This document shows, in pieces, positions 1 through 10,782 of a stretch of DNA of 64,000 nucleotides (its first letter is position 1; each line of letters begins with the position of its first letter). The stretch is from Acholoe squamosa (lineage: Eukaryota > Annelida > Polychaeta > Phyllodocida > Polynoidae), in contig OX439046.1 in assembly GCA_949317995.1 (NCBI GenBank), positions 37,670,002-37,734,001 of the forward strand, written 5' to 3'. The notes under the pieces were generated by a model, which was not told where the DNA came from, ran no database searches, and was given only the letters and a program-made list of their open reading frames with translations. A program made the translations under genes and the position numbers.

Positions 1-2
1 AT

Positions 3-182
3 TTAGTGGAGACCTTAGTCACTCGTTTGACTGAAGCCCTGAGGCACCCCCAAGTGGATAAATCCTAAAGGAGGTGTTTCAGATGCCAAACTCTGGGACA
101 TTATGCTGCCGAATGTACAGTCAATAAACCGGTGCCCAGCTCACCGGGCAGTTATTCTGTAAGTAATACAGAGGAAAACTAA
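3..182 (+). pseudogene. gag: Gag nucleocapsid end of a Ty3/Gypsy element (CCHC knuckle)
   Basis: The frame from base 3 reads as the tail of a Gag protein with one in-frame stop (TAA at 66-68). It then contains a CX2CX4HX4C zinc knuckle at 75-116 (C-F-R-C, then G-H-Y, then A-E-C). This knuckle is the RNA-binding motif of retroelement nucleocapsid. The rest of Gag and the 5' LTR lie upstream of the window. A short linker frame (194-424) separates it from the protease. The stop codon and the condition of the downstream pol show that the copy is dead. Confidence 0.75.
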
Positions 183-417
183 AAAGGGGTCTCTTGTTGG
201 GCAAGCAAGGGGATCCCAGTGACATAACTTGCCATAGTATCACCAATCGTGATGCAGGTTCCCATAAAGAAGCAAAGTCTCCCAACACTGGATCAGGTAA
301 TAGAATCCGGAAGGTTGGGGAACCCGATACACCAGGTGCGCAGGGAGCACAGGGGAAACCCAGTATCGGTAAAGAGGTAGCTGTAAAGAGATTCCTGTTG
401 TTACGGATACGCCTTCC

Positions 418-1194
418 TTGCTGAAAGGAAGACAGTGGTATGTTTGCCTTACTGTCAACGGAATGTCTGTGGAATTTCTAGTTGATATGGGAGCAAGTCA
501 CTCCTGTGTCTCCAAGAAATTCTATGATCTTATACTGGATGAGCATGAAACTCCTATATCAGGAGGAAGTGCTCAGACGGCCGACAGCAGTAGAATGCGG
601 ACGTATGGTAGAACATGTTTGAAGTTGCAGATGGATGGCATACATGACTTTGTCATGGGTGTAACCATTGCCGATATATCGGATGAGGGGATACTCGGGT
701 TGGATTTCGCCTCCCTGTATGGTGTGGTTCTGGAACCACAATCAGGAGTGTTGAGTGTGAAATACCCGCATCCTGTGAAAGTAAGATGTGTGTTACGACA
801 GGTAAGCAGTATGGCCTCAGTGGCACAAACTGTTCGGATTCCTGCGGGAGTAGCTTGTGATGTACTTCTACGAAGTGATCCCATGATGAGGAATCAGGCC
901 GCTGTAATAGAACCGGATGTAATAGCCCTATCTAGTACCGGATTAAGGTCTGTAGATACCATCATTGCTAACGCATCCTGGACAGTAGTACCAATTTCGA
1001 ATCAGGGGACTAGACCTATCTATTTAAAGAAGGGACATGTTTTTGGAAGTGTAACACTTTCTGAAACGGTCACAGGTAGTGACTTTAGATTACCGAATGA
1101 CAAGGACCCCAAGGATATGTCAGACGATTTAAAAAAATTGTATGACGATACCTTGAAGATCCGGAACATAAAAAGAGTTTATTCGAATTGTTAG
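418..1194 (+). pseudogene. pol: Gypsy aspartic protease region of pol
   Basis: An open stretch of 258 codons with a retropepsin-type fold. The active-site region reads FLVDMGASHS near residues 20-29, where the family has D-T/S-G-A, so the Thr/Ser is replaced by Met. The second conserved strand reads GILGLDF, the usual ILG motif after the flap. The C-terminal half is the spacer between protease and reverse transcriptase. The frame ends in a stop at 1192-1194 and coding similarity resumes in another frame, so this is part of a frameshifted polyprotein. The altered active site predicts no proteolysis. Confidence 0.75.
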
Positions 1195-2202
1195 AGCAAT
1201 ATCGGGATACCATTCAAAATCCCATATCAACTATTACCTCTGGCTAAGAAAGAGTCGCAGAAGAGGAAATCAATAAAATGTTAGAACAGGATGTGATAAT
1301 CCCGTCTAATAGTCCTTGGAGTAGTCCTGTGTGCATGGTAACAAAAAAAAAAGTACCATTCGATTCTGTATTGATTACAGGAAGTTGAATGGAGTAATGA
1401 AAAAGAATTCGTATCCATTACCCAAAATGGATGAACACATTGATTCTTTAGGTGGTAATAGCTAGTTTTGTACTTTAGATTTACAATCCGGATATTGGCA
1501 GGTAGGAATGAATCCTGCAGATATGGAGAAAACGGCGTTTTCCAGCCATATCAGGTTGTTTCAATACAACGTTATGCCTTTTGGTTTCTGCAATGCACCA
1601 GCCACCTTTGAGGCAATGATGGAAACCTTGCTGAGTGATCTACTATGGAAAAGGTGTCTAGTATACCTTGATGACGTGATAGTCTTTGGAAAATCATTCG
1701 AAGAATGTTCACATAATCTCAAGTTGGTGTTGGAACGAATTATTTCTAATGGGCTTAAATTAAAACCTAAGAAATGTCATTTGTTCAAACAGTCCATGAA
1801 TTATTTGGGGCGTATCATTTCAAATGAAGGAATAAAAGCTGATCCAGAGAAAATTGAATCAGTTACGAATTGAAGTAGACCCAGAAGCCCGAAAGAAGTA
1901 AGGTCATTCTTGGGATTCTGTTCCTATTACCGGGAATTCATACCAAATTATTCAAGGGTTAGCTACCCTTTGCAAATTCTGGCTAATTGGACCCCCGGGT
2001 ATACCAAGGAAAAATTCCCTTGGTGTTATGAACAAGATCAAGCCTTCAAAAAGCTAAATGATCTGTTCACGAGTACTCCAGTATTGCAGTATCCGAATGA
2101 AACAAATCACTTCATACTGGATACTGATGCTAGTAATGAAAGCATTGGTGCTGCTCTGTCACAGGTCCAAAATGGAGTAGAAGTACCAATAGCATTTGCT
2201 AA
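1195..2202 (+). pseudogene. pol: Gypsy reverse transcriptase, with start of RNase H
   Basis: Ty3/Gypsy reverse transcriptase in pieces. The fingers region (NSPWSSPV near 1305-1335) is followed by LDLQSGYWQVGM (motif A region, from about 1477), PFGFCNAPATF (about 1580-1610) and the catalytic YLDDVIVF (about 1666-1690). The longest clean segment is 1508-1873. Breaks: a stop near 1464, a run of A with a frameshift near 1350, and a frame change near 1873. The segment from 1910 continues through the connection domain (FCSYYREFIPNYS) into RNase H, where an LDTDASNESIGAALSQ stretch carries the first catalytic Asp. It is cut at 2202 by the inserted TRIM. Confidence 0.88.
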
Positions 2203-2451
2203 TGTAGAGGTCGGCGAAAACGTCTCTTGGAGAAACCGGGACTCGAACCCGGGTCCCTCCAACTTCGAAGCGGAAGCTCTACCTCTGAGCTACTTCCCCT
2301 GGCCTGACATACCCTGTCACCAACACGGCCCCACTGACATTTCCACCTTCCACCTACCTCTGGATCGGTTTGGTATACATAGGGGGAGTGACCACCAAGT
2401 GAGCTGGCCTCTGGAGGCTCAACGCACCCGAGGAGGGAACGAACCCCTACA
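2203..2451 (-). repeat. LTR copy of the TRIM-like element (3' LTR in minus orientation)
   Basis: 249 bp with TG/CA termini. It has the same length as the 2695-2943 copy and differs from it at three visible bases. It contains a tRNA-like domain at 2229-2298. Confidence 0.82.
2229..2298 (-). other. tRNA-like domain inside LTR (copy 1)
   Basis: On the minus strand it starts GGGAAGTAGCTCAGAGGTAG (box A, D-arm GCTC/GAGC pair). A loop with TTCGAA follows (Arg-TCG-like), then box B and T-arm GGGTTCGAGTCCC, ending CGGTTTCTCC. The acceptor and anticodon stems pair poorly, so it is tRNA-derived and not a convincing functional tRNA gene. Both internal Pol III boxes are intact. Confidence 0.78.
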
Positions 2452-2674
2452 CTTGTCCCAACCAGCTTCAACCGTATCCCGCCAGACCCGATCCTCCAGT
2501 TCAGGTCTGAACGGTACCAGTACTGAGTCACACACAGTTAGAGCTTCTCCTGTTCCCAGGACTTTCTGTGGGTGCCACCTGTTTCCAAGTCCCCCAGTAC
2601 TAGCAAGTTGAAGCGCTTGTCAATACCATACCGGCCCAGGTCCCGAGTATCTTAGTCCCCCTTGCAGGGCAGGA

Positions 2675-2694
2675 CCACTCGGTTTCTCCACCAG
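2675..2694 (-). promoter_or_regulatory. Primer-binding site of the TRIM-like element
   Basis: Minus strand TGGTGGAGAAACCG lies one base inside the internal domain, next to the end of the 5' LTR. Its complement ends CCACCA, as expected for the 3' end of a charged-type tRNA. The ten bases before ACCA match the 3' end of the tRNA-like domain in the LTR. Confidence 0.75.
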
Positions 2695-2943
2695 TGTAGA
2701 GGTCGGCGAAAACGTCTCTTGGAGAAACCGGGACTCGAACCCGGGACCCTCCAACTTCGAAGTGGAAGCTCTACCTCTGAGCTACTTCCCCTGGCCTGAC
2801 ATACCCTGTCACCAACACGGCCCCACTGACATTTCCACCTTCCACCTACCTCTGGATCGGTATGGTATACATAGGGGGAGTGACCACCAAGTGAGCTGGC
2901 CTCTGGAGGCTCAACGCACCCGAGGAGGGAACGAACCCCTACA
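2695..2943 (-). repeat. LTR copy of the TRIM-like element (5' LTR in minus orientation)
   Basis: Second 249-bp terminal repeat, collinear with 2203-2451 and almost identical to it. It carries the second tRNA-like domain and abuts the primer-binding site at 2694. Confidence 0.82.
2721..2790 (-). other. tRNA-like domain inside LTR (copy 2)
   Basis: Same box A and box B layout as copy 1. It differs by G to A in the anticodon arm (as read on minus) and one base in the T-arm flank. Confidence 0.78.
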
Positions 2944-3386
2944 CTAGTAATACCTTGAGTAGAACTCAACGTAACTACTGCACAACTAAACGCGAGCTGT
3001 TAGCAGTAGTAGTATACACAAAGAAGTTTAAACATTTCTTATGGGGAACTGATTTTACCTTACGGACAGATCACTCCTTGTTAAGATGGTTATTGAACTT
3101 CCGAGATGCTGAAGGAATGCTGGGCAGGTGGTTAGCTCATCTGTCTGAGTACGGCCTAGAACATGGCCAAATTCAGCATAGACCCGGAGTGAAGCATATC
3201 AATGCAGATGCCTTGTCTCAGATACCAATTCGGAAATGTGATAATCCGGATTGTACTGACTGTAGAGCACATAGAGCAGTATTAGCTGGGATTCGAATAC
3301 CTTTCAAAAACCTGGATAGACAGCATCTTGGATTGGTCAGGGGAAACCATAAAGCAATACCAAGGGGCTTACTCGATAATTGCTAA
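2944..3386 (+). pseudogene. pol: Gypsy RNase H, C-terminal part
   Basis: It resumes the RNase H domain directly after the TRIM insertion: SNTLSRTQRNYCTTKREL carries the conserved Glu region. Further on are FTLRTDHSLLRWL (third catalytic Asp region) and PGVKHINADALSQ, the end of RNase H. The clean join on both sides shows that the Gypsy copy was inserted first and the TRIM landed in it later. The frame closes at 3386. Confidence 0.88.
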
Positions 3387-4216
3387 GCTTTTGCAAGTAG
3401 TACCAGAGGGTATAAGTTCAGCCAGTCCAATAGTTTCGCTGGAAAACCGAGAAATGAGATTTCTTGCTCAATGGACCGAGTTAGAAGTCCGAAAGGGTAT
3501 TTTATACCAATGGAAACCATGTAGAAATGGTAAGAGAATCATGTAAGTGGTTATTCCACATGTAATGAGACGTGAAATAATGTATTCTTATAACGGGCAT
3601 AAGACCAGTGGTCATTTTGGAAAGAAACATTCATTAGCACGCCTATCCCAAAAGTATTACTGGTCTGGAATGTCACAAGACTTACCTGTCCTGATTGTTG
3701 TAAAAACAAACCGGGACCAGGAATAGGTAAATTACCTCTCTCTCAAGAACTGTTTGTGGTACGATTCGCTCGAGTTGGTGTAGACATCATTAGTGGGTTT
3801 AATAAAACTGCTAAAGAGAACACCTGTATGATGGTAGTGTGTGACTATTATACTAAGTATACGAAAGTCTTCCCACTACAGGATCACAAAGCCGTGACAT
3901 GTGCCGAAGCCTTTGTCAAAGGTTGGGTGCTGACTTTTGGTCTGGGAGGGAGACCTCCACAGAAATGTATGGTAAAGGACTCAATAAGGTTATGAATATG
4001 AATCGAATCCCTGACCAGGAACCTGACCCGAGACCCAAAAGGAAACGGGGCAGGCCTATGGGGAAGCCACCAATGTTACAGAAGAATAAGCATGGTGGTG
4101 TAAAAAAAAGTCTCGGCGGGTGTAGACAGCAAGAAGAGGAAAGGGGTTCTGAAGACTACAGGATCCCTAGAGCAGGCTCTTCAAACTGTCAGGTTCGGAA
4201 AGGAGTTACCCGATGA
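3387..4216 (+). pseudogene. pol: Gypsy integrase, truncated and frameshifted
   Basis: The N-terminal HHCC zinc-binding region is split between frames: H-x3-H in HKTSGHFGKK near 3600-3630, and CPDCC in another frame near 3690. The core begins at 3756 with GVDIISGF (first catalytic Asp) and VCDYYTKYTKVFPL (second Asp). The block with the catalytic Glu is missing, because the sequence jumps near 3935-3960 to a basic C-terminal tail (KRKRGRPMGK). The DDE triad is therefore incomplete and this integrase cannot be active. It closes the pol region at 4216. Confidence 0.82.
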
Positions 4217-4239
4217 GGGGGTAATCGTCCGTCGCAGTC

Positions 4240-4830
4240 CTAGATTAGCCCGGAGGACTGCAGTGACCTAACCCGTATACACAACGAGTGTGATGTCCTG
4301 TAATCCTGTTTAATGTTATGTGTTATGCGAGAGCCTAACAACTGACCTGAAAGGTGTATTTGTCGTCGCTGTATGATGTACCATTGGATAGTGGATGGAT
4401 AATCCGGTGGATTTGCATAAGCTTTCCATAAACTCCACACAAATCCCGAGACGAGTCGACAGCATGAGCGATAATAACATCAAAACATTCATTTGTTTAT
4501 ATTTTCGCGGTCCGCACGTATTGAACGTGTGACGTCATGGCGTCCAGTCTCGGCCGACCTCTCATGACCCCGCTTTCGAGTGTGGAAATGACGTCACGGA
4601 ACCTGGCGTAACGCCATATTGTTTTTGTAGTAGGAAGAGGCGGACGAGTTTTTCGTCCGCTCTCTGATATACTGCTGAAGGCGTTCACCCCAACAGAGTC
4701 AAGGCCCTAGGGAGGAGACTCCGTGTTGCACCGGCACCTGACGCAGTTAAGTCAGGGTAGGAGTGCTTATACTCCCGGATCAGATTCCTCCAAGCCTATG
4801 GCTGAGGAATCTGTGACTTCGGTGAAGCTA
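4240..4830 (+). repeat. LTR-like or leader non-coding region
   Basis: No coding similarity. It holds two perfect TGACGTCA sites (in GTGACGTCAT near 4527 and ATGACGTCAC near 4587), TATATT near 4498, and a perfect hairpin at 4640-4660 (GCGGACGA, five-base loop, TCGTCCGC). Its place just after pol fits a 3' untranslated region or LTR of the Gypsy element, but no partner LTR is in the window, so the boundaries are not set. Confidence 0.4.
4640..4660. other. Perfect 8-bp stem hairpin
   Basis: GCGGACGA, loop GTTTT, TCGTCCGC. A GC-rich stem in an LTR-like region. A role in transcript folding is possible but not shown. Confidence 0.5.
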
Positions 4831-4834
4831 TCAG

Positions 4835-7603
4835 TTGACGCCGGCTTCTAAATCCCTCACTTGTGAGGAATTGTCTCCTGTAACCCCGGAAGAGGATGAG
4901 CTGATGGAAGTGGATGCACCCCATGCGGATAGGGCTTCCCTAGCCCACTTAAAAGGGTCTATATCTCCTCTTTACTATCCCCTCAGGATGTGTGTGGTGC
5001 ACATATGCGCAGGCACTGACACATTACTCTGTGAAATTGTGTAATGTAGTTCTCGCCATGAATATGACCTTAGCTGTCGAAATGGCGTTAAACATCTATT
5101 ACTCACTCACTCACTCACCCCATGCGGATCAGTCATTCGAAAAGAGACTGGAGGAGTTAAATCTGAACAGTCCAGGAGCCGCTATTTACCCGCTGGCATC
5201 TCCAACAGGAACAGCCGAAAAGACCACAGAACAGCCGGACAGTTGTCCTTCAGATACTATCCCGTCTGAGTCAGCTGAACAAGTTGATGGTCAAACCAAT
5301 ACCCAAGGCGAGACCCGCGTCTCTGAAATCAAGGAGGACCCCATGGATATGGAGAACTCCAAACTACCCGCTATATATGATGGGAGGTATCTGTATATCC
5401 ATCCGGAATGACAGAACCAAGTAACCAGTGATGGGGAACCTATTTGCGTAGACCCCCTGATCCGGAAAGCTGTCGAGGATGTGATGACAGATCATCAACT
5501 CGAGAGGACCCCACTGGAGTGGCTTACAGATTGGACTTGGTACCAACGCGGACTGATGGTAGACCCAGAGTTCCGCAACGTGGTATACCAGGCCAATAGG
5601 GAGTCTATCAGAAGCCTGACAAGACCACATGGAATAAGGTACGAACAGATGTAGACTGGGTGGGCTGCATAGCCGACAAGGCTGGGCAAGTCTACCCACG
5701 TCCGGAAACCCTCCAGTACAATCTCCATACACTTAGGGAGTTTCATACCGCCGCTACTGAATTCGAGAAGTGGGATGACGGCTACTACATTGTAGAAGCC
5801 GAAATCGAACACACTCGAAACTCGTCTACAATTCCAATAGACAGATATGGTGCTCTGAAGATGATCATCACTAGCAGAGTGACTAAGGAAATCAGAGCCC
5901 AGAAAGAGTTGGACAGAATCGAGACGGAAAGGAAGCTGAGGGAAACCAAAGCTCCTCCCATCCCGACAAAGAAAATGGCTGGTAGAAGTCCGGATGTCCC
6001 CAAGGCTTCAACCAGTGGTGCTTCTGCTGCGAATCCCAGCCCCAAGCCAAAGGATAAGGGTTCCCCCAGGGATCCGAAGCTAAGGCAAAGGACACAGCAG
6101 ACGAGGACAAATGGGAATTGTCCAAGAACCGGAGATCTTCCAATCGGAAGAAGAAACATCTTCCCCAGGATTCTGTGAAAGCAGAGGAATACGCTGGTAA
6201 CTTAAATACTAGCAGGAACACCAAAGACTCCATGCAAGTGGTTTCTTCCGACGATGACTCATTAGGAGAAACTTCGTTTGGGTACGATGATGATGCAGCT
6301 CCATCGAACCAAACCGAAGCAGAGCGTTGGAGAAACGCAAAGGTGCTCCATTGTATGCCTGTCCCAGACCCATCAATAAAAATGGAGAGTCAGATGATGA
6401 GGATTGGATGTGGTTGTCCGATGAAGATCCGAATCCGAGCAAAGCCCGTTCTCCATTTGCCAAGATGCAAGCGACGAGACTGTCAAAACCTGGAGCACTT
6501 CCACTTGGTTCCAAAGTCATCTCCTCGAGACACACTTTCACCATCATCCAGTTTACATTTGTGACCCGAAGATCGGCAAGAAAGGGAAAAAGTGCACTAC
6601 GATGGTAACTTACTACCATCGTAGACACCAGAAATCAGCCCATGCGGATGGTCGTAAGAAGGTCATGGAACTTCATTGGGAGCTTATGTGAGAGGTAGAT
6701 AAGCTTGATACGGAAGCCTGGTCAAAAATCAAACCAGGTGACCACGTCCTCTGTGAAGTTAGCAAGGCGAAAGAATCGAAGCTTAGAGCTAGGATGGTTT
6801 TCAACACTGGCCAAGGTAAACTGGATATGCATGATAGCATCTGGAAATTGTGCGAGGAATCTGGCCGGGAGAGTAAACGTGCCAGAGATCAAAACCGGGG
6901 ACAACCCGGTAGTATCTTAGAAGGTCAGAGTCAAGCCAGAGAAGATCACTCCAGATCCCAGCTGGCACGCCACCCGCATGAACAGTCGCAGGCACCTGTT
7001 GTCTTCAAACAGCCTGTGCCTGTCGGATCTTATGCATCAGCCGCACAACATCCGGGTTAACTGGACAAGAAGGCATATCCTACTATGTCACAGAGACCCG
7101 GACCGGAGAGTCAATCTCTAACTATAGGCAGATGTGGGCGTTTGGTAACCAAAAAACCTGCCCCAGCCGATGCCATTACTATGAAAGCTAGTCCGGCAGA
7201 GGTCTGGTTTGATAAGTCTCGCCAGGGGGAAGCGGATGTCCAAAAGGCCATCTACACCCACTGGGAGAAATGTGTGAAACAGAGAGCCACAGATTACCAC
7301 CAGGGTCTTCTGAATGACACTCTGATGTGTTTCCAGGAGGTGAGCAATGCTGAAAAGCAACACCTGGAAACAAAGATTCGGGCTGATGTCAAATCACTCA
7401 ATGAGGAAGCCGTAGCTGCCAAAGAACAGTCAGCCATGGATGTTCATGTCCTCGAAAAGAGAGTTAATGAGGAGGTTCAAAGGAACACTCGACTGAATAC
7501 TAAATTCATGAGAGTGTTCGGAGTGGATTTGGATGAATGGGACGGCACACCCAAATCTGCTCTCGCACTTCTTAAAAAGAAGCATACCAAGCACTCTGCT
7601 TAG
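4835..7603 (+). pseudogene. Broken ORF series of unknown family after Gypsy pol
   Basis: Consecutive plus-strand coding-like segments (4835-5040, 5116-5411, 5412-6178, 6118-6608, 6705-7060, 7085-7603) give a sequence of roughly 800-900 codons broken by stops near 5409 and 5652, several frameshifts, and a SINE at 4931-5115. The product is hydrophilic, with acidic Pro/Ser-rich ends, Lys/Glu-rich coiled-coil stretches (about 5880-5960, 7340-7480) and no membrane segment or zinc knuckle. A conserved-looking tail ends in KKKHTKHSA. It lies where extra (env-position) ORFs occur in some LTR elements, but it has no envelope features. It could instead be Gag of a second element. Confidence 0.45.
4931..5115 (+). 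mobile_element. SINE-like retroposon, copy 1
   Basis: A 185-bp element starting near AGGGCTTCCCTAGCCCACTT and ending in a TCAC-repeat tail. It is flanked by a perfect 14-bp target duplication, CACCCCATGCGGAT (4917-4930 and 5116-5129). It interrupts the 4835-7603 ORF series and shifts its frame. Three more copies occur in this window. No tRNA-type A/B boxes are visible. Confidence 0.85.
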
Positions 7604-8950
7604 TATGCTTCCAGGTTCCATTCTATAACCAGCTCATTAACCCGGACTGTATACAGAGTATGCAGTTTATTATTTGAAACTTCCTACATTCTAGCGACCT
7701 AGCCTCGGATACTTTCTTACTATCCGAATAGTTATTGATGTTACGGACGGATGCTGTGTGATGTGGAATACCTGTTACTACTGCCTATACTACTATGATG
7801 TTCTATCTACACCCGGATGTATATGTTTCTTTTTACTATTTGAAACTTTACACTACTACAATAGACTCTGGATATACGTTCCGGAACCTTCTTATTTACC
7901 ACTACTACATGGAAATTACGAACACTTACTACAGGATTAGTTGGCCCGAGTGCCTTCACTTTAGGATTCACCCATCCGGAAATATTACTATTAATTTTAG
8001 CACCTCTAGAGGACTGGGGTACCTGCCCTATCAACTTCTGTGATATCTTAAAGACTTTAGCACTTCCATCCCATGGTTAGCTGACCACTTCCGGATTACT
8101 GCAAACCTTCCACATCCACTCCATCACCAAAAAGAACATCCGGATAGTTAATTATGTAACAAATTGTATGTATCACTGTTTTCTATGCTCGATATTAACT
8201 ATAGTTATATTAGTAAAAGGTTTATTATAAAACCGAATCTAAGCCATAATTATACATGTATTTTAATTGCATGCTTAATAATATACGGGTCCAGATCTAC
8301 TATCATTGTATAATATTATAAAAACACCGAATGTGTTCATCTACTAGATCTGTAAAACCCATATAGTTAATACACAAGAACATATTACATTTCATATTAT
8401 TATTTGAATGTGTCACCTGGTGATAGAACGTTAGATTGTAAATACAGTGATACATAGAGATGTGTATATTTTTCTAAAAAAAACTTTGTCTATACTAATG
8501 TATAAGACGATTCGGTAAATTTTTTTCCGAGTGTACTGTAATAACCTAATAACTTTGTAATAGTTCTTATCAGAACTAAGGTTTCATATGTATAAAAAAA
8601 AAGTAATAATGTTACGGTTAGAGTCTTTTTCAAGACTACTATGGTTCATATGTTGATAATCTAATTACGAGGTTTCATATTAATCCTTGTTCATAAGTTC
8701 AGATACACTACATAAATCTGATTAAGTACTTCCCTATTGTACTTACCTTAATATTATCTAACTATCCGTAACTCTACTATTACTTTCCAATTCATGTTAA
8801 CATGTAAACTTAAATACTTTCCTATGGTACGGATGTTTAACTATCATTTAACCTCTATTGTATGGATAGATATTTTGTATATGTTAATCCTATATAATAC
8901 TTTAATAGTTGTCTACCTATTGTCTGGGGGAGTAGTGTAGAGGTATATAA
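7604..8950. other. AT-rich non-coding stretch
   Basis: No credible gene. Its first part repeats short TCCGGA-containing words; the rest is AT-rich with A and T runs. An imperfect inverted repeat (CCAGATCTACTA near 8290 and CTACTAGATCTG near 8340) is visible. It may be the 3' non-coding end or LTR of the upstream retroelement, but no second copy is available to test that. Confidence 0.4.
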
Positions 8951-9065
8951 TAATAACTGGTGCCGTCTGGCATGGCAGTTGAGACCTGTCGCCTGGTGTT
9001 CCTCGGGGGGCTTCGCATATCCATTAGTTACTTGTTCACTATGCTACCCCAGGTAGCAAGGATAC

Positions 9066-9150
9066 ATTGGGCCATTGTCGGCTTTTATTGGGCCAATGTC
9101 GGCTTATATTGGGCCAAGCATGGGCACGTATGGCCCAATGTTCCATTGCT
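9066..9150 (+). repeat. Short degenerate repeat of about 26 bp
   Basis: Four imperfect units each contain TTGGGCCA(A/T)TGTCGGCTT or a variant. The block lies just 5' of a MITE. Confidence 0.55.
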
Positions 9151-9167
9151 GATTGGGACATGATGTT

Positions 9168-9470
9168 CAGTGGCATAGGAAGCAAATCTTCGTTGGGGGG
9201 GCAGAGGGGACCTCACCACAACCACCTTGAATTGTCGGCTCAAGCGCCTATGTACCTATATATAATTTGTACAGAAAGGTAAATTTAGGTGAATCTAATT
9301 TGAGGCTCATGCCCCCATTTTCCCTAACCACATTAATATAAATTGAGACGGAAAGTTTTAGCTTCTTGTCAGATCTATTGTGAATCTTTAGGGGGCCCAG
9401 ACATACTCAAGCCCCCTCCTTTATGATTCGGGGGGAGGCCCTCCTGCCCCCCCATTTTCCTACACCCCTG
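9168..9470. mobile_element. hAT-like MITE, family CAGGGGCGTAGGAA, copy 1
   Basis: The left end CAGTGGCATAGGAAGC and right end ATTTTCCTACACCCCTG are inverted repeats. A perfect 5-bp duplication ATGTT flanks the element (9163-9167 and 9471-9475). G-rich and C-rich arms lie inside the ends, as in the other copies. No transposase. Confidence 0.78.
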
Positions 9471-9639
9471 ATGTTGCAATGTTTAAGCCAACCTGATGAA
9501 CGAGGATCTTTAAATGAACTCATCTTTATTATAAGGAACAGTTAAAGAGACCAAGTAGCTGGAGAGCAATAGCATCATAAGATTTCTACTGACAATCATG
9601 GACTGATAGATTTCGATTGCCAGTGAGTTTTCCCACAGC

Positions 9640-9761
9640 CAGGGATGTAGGAAAAGGGGGGCAGCCCCCAATAATGGAGAAGTTCCCCATATAAAAGTAG
9701 CGCCCCTCCCAAACCGAGACCCCGGCCCCCCACCAATAAAAATTTACTTCCTGCACCTCTG
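9640..9761. mobile_element. hAT-like MITE, same family, copy 2 (short)
   Basis: The left end CAGGGATGTAGGAAA and right end TTCCTGCACCTCTG are inverted. It has the same G-run/C-run interior in 122 bp. No clear target duplication. Confidence 0.6.
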
Positions 9762-10483
9762 AAGGTTATGCAGGCGAAAACAGTAACTACCGGTTGTATG
9801 AAGAGTGTACTCGCCACGGGTATAAGGACGCTGAACAATGTAAGTAGTGTATGAAGATTTAAATCATTCTCGGATAATCTAGATAAGAAAGACCATCTCT
9901 CACCTAACAACCACCCCTCCATTTGATCCCCACTATGATCTGACTTTGGAAAGACTGAATAATCTTCCTGTTTATTTCAATATAATAAATTATATTCAAT
10001 ACGACCACCCCTCTATTACGCCCACCCCATCAGCTGACAAATATCCCCGGACCAAAATGCAGTAGAAAAGCAGCACTAAAGCAGCTGGGAAACAGTGTGG
10101 TGTGACAGTAGTGATTCAGTGTGAAAGCAGCATCAGAAACAGTATTGTATCAGCATCTACTGGCATTCTACTGCCCAGCACCACAAAACTTGCAGCAGTG
10201 GTACAGTAAGAGAACAGTAGTATTGGCAGCATGCAGGCAGTATTGAATCAGTTGTCCCAATTATGTAAATTAGATGGCAGCATTTGAACAGTATCTACTT
10301 ATCTAATGCTGCATGACCATATATGGGGTTGGGGCAGTGTCCAACCAGCACTACTGCATGACTGCTGCTATAGCAGTAGTTGAGCAGTAGTATAATGCCT
10401 TTCAGTTTACTGATGTTAAGGTGATGAGACAAGCACTTTGTAATTTTCAATGATACATGTATACTTTCTGGTATCTATTAACA
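9762..10483. other. Non-coding, CAGCAG/CAGTA-rich stretch
   Basis: From about 10040 the sequence is built from words such as GCAGTA, CAGCAT and ACAGTAG in no fixed register. No gene is supported. Confidence 0.45.
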
Positions 10484-10590
10484 TTCAGTTGGGAGTCAGT
10501 AGACTACTGATTCTAGCCTGAAATACAGTGCATATTCAGTTGATAGTCAGTACACTACTGAGTCTAGACTGAAAATGCAGTGTATAGTCA
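10484..10590. repeat. Imperfect 52-bp tandem duplication
   Basis: ATTCAGTTGGGAGTCAGTAG starts unit 1. ATTCAGTTGATAGTCAGTAC starts unit 2, 52-53 bp later. Both continue with ACTACTGA(T/G)TCTAG. Confidence 0.6.
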
Positions 10591-10782
10591 GCTGTTTTGG
10601 AAGTATTACAGCAGTACCTACTGCAATATACAGTTGTTGATCAGCATCTTCTCAGTAGCCGCTGATAGGAGAAGTAGATACTGCCTTCTGGTCCAGGTCT
10701 CAAGGTCACTTTGCTGGTGCAAACACAAAACGTCCAACATATACGCACAAAGACACATGCTCATAATAGGGATAATGATAAG

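Larger units (their letters stand above)
2203..2943 (-). mobile_element. TRIM-like miniature LTR retroelement with tRNA-like LTRs
   Basis: Two 249-bp direct repeats (2203-2451 and 2695-2943) flank a 243-bp internal domain. Each repeat has TG...CA ends (TGTAGAGG...CCCCTACA on plus). I count three differences between them. The insert splits the Gypsy RNase H frame exactly (AFA before, SNTLSRTQ after), with CTAA at 2199-2202 and CTAG at 2944-2947 as an imperfect 4-bp target duplication. Read on the minus strand, a tRNA primer-binding site (TGGTGGAGAAACCG, within 2680-2693) starts one base after the 5' LTR, and a G-rich stretch (2452-2463) precedes the 3' LTR. It encodes no protein, so it would depend on another element's enzymes. 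Confidence 0.82.

Noticed and set aside
2229-2298. Functional tRNA-Arg gene
   Set aside because: Box A and box B are present, but acceptor and anticodon stems pair poorly, and the same unit recurs inside a 249-bp terminal repeat; it is tRNA-derived.
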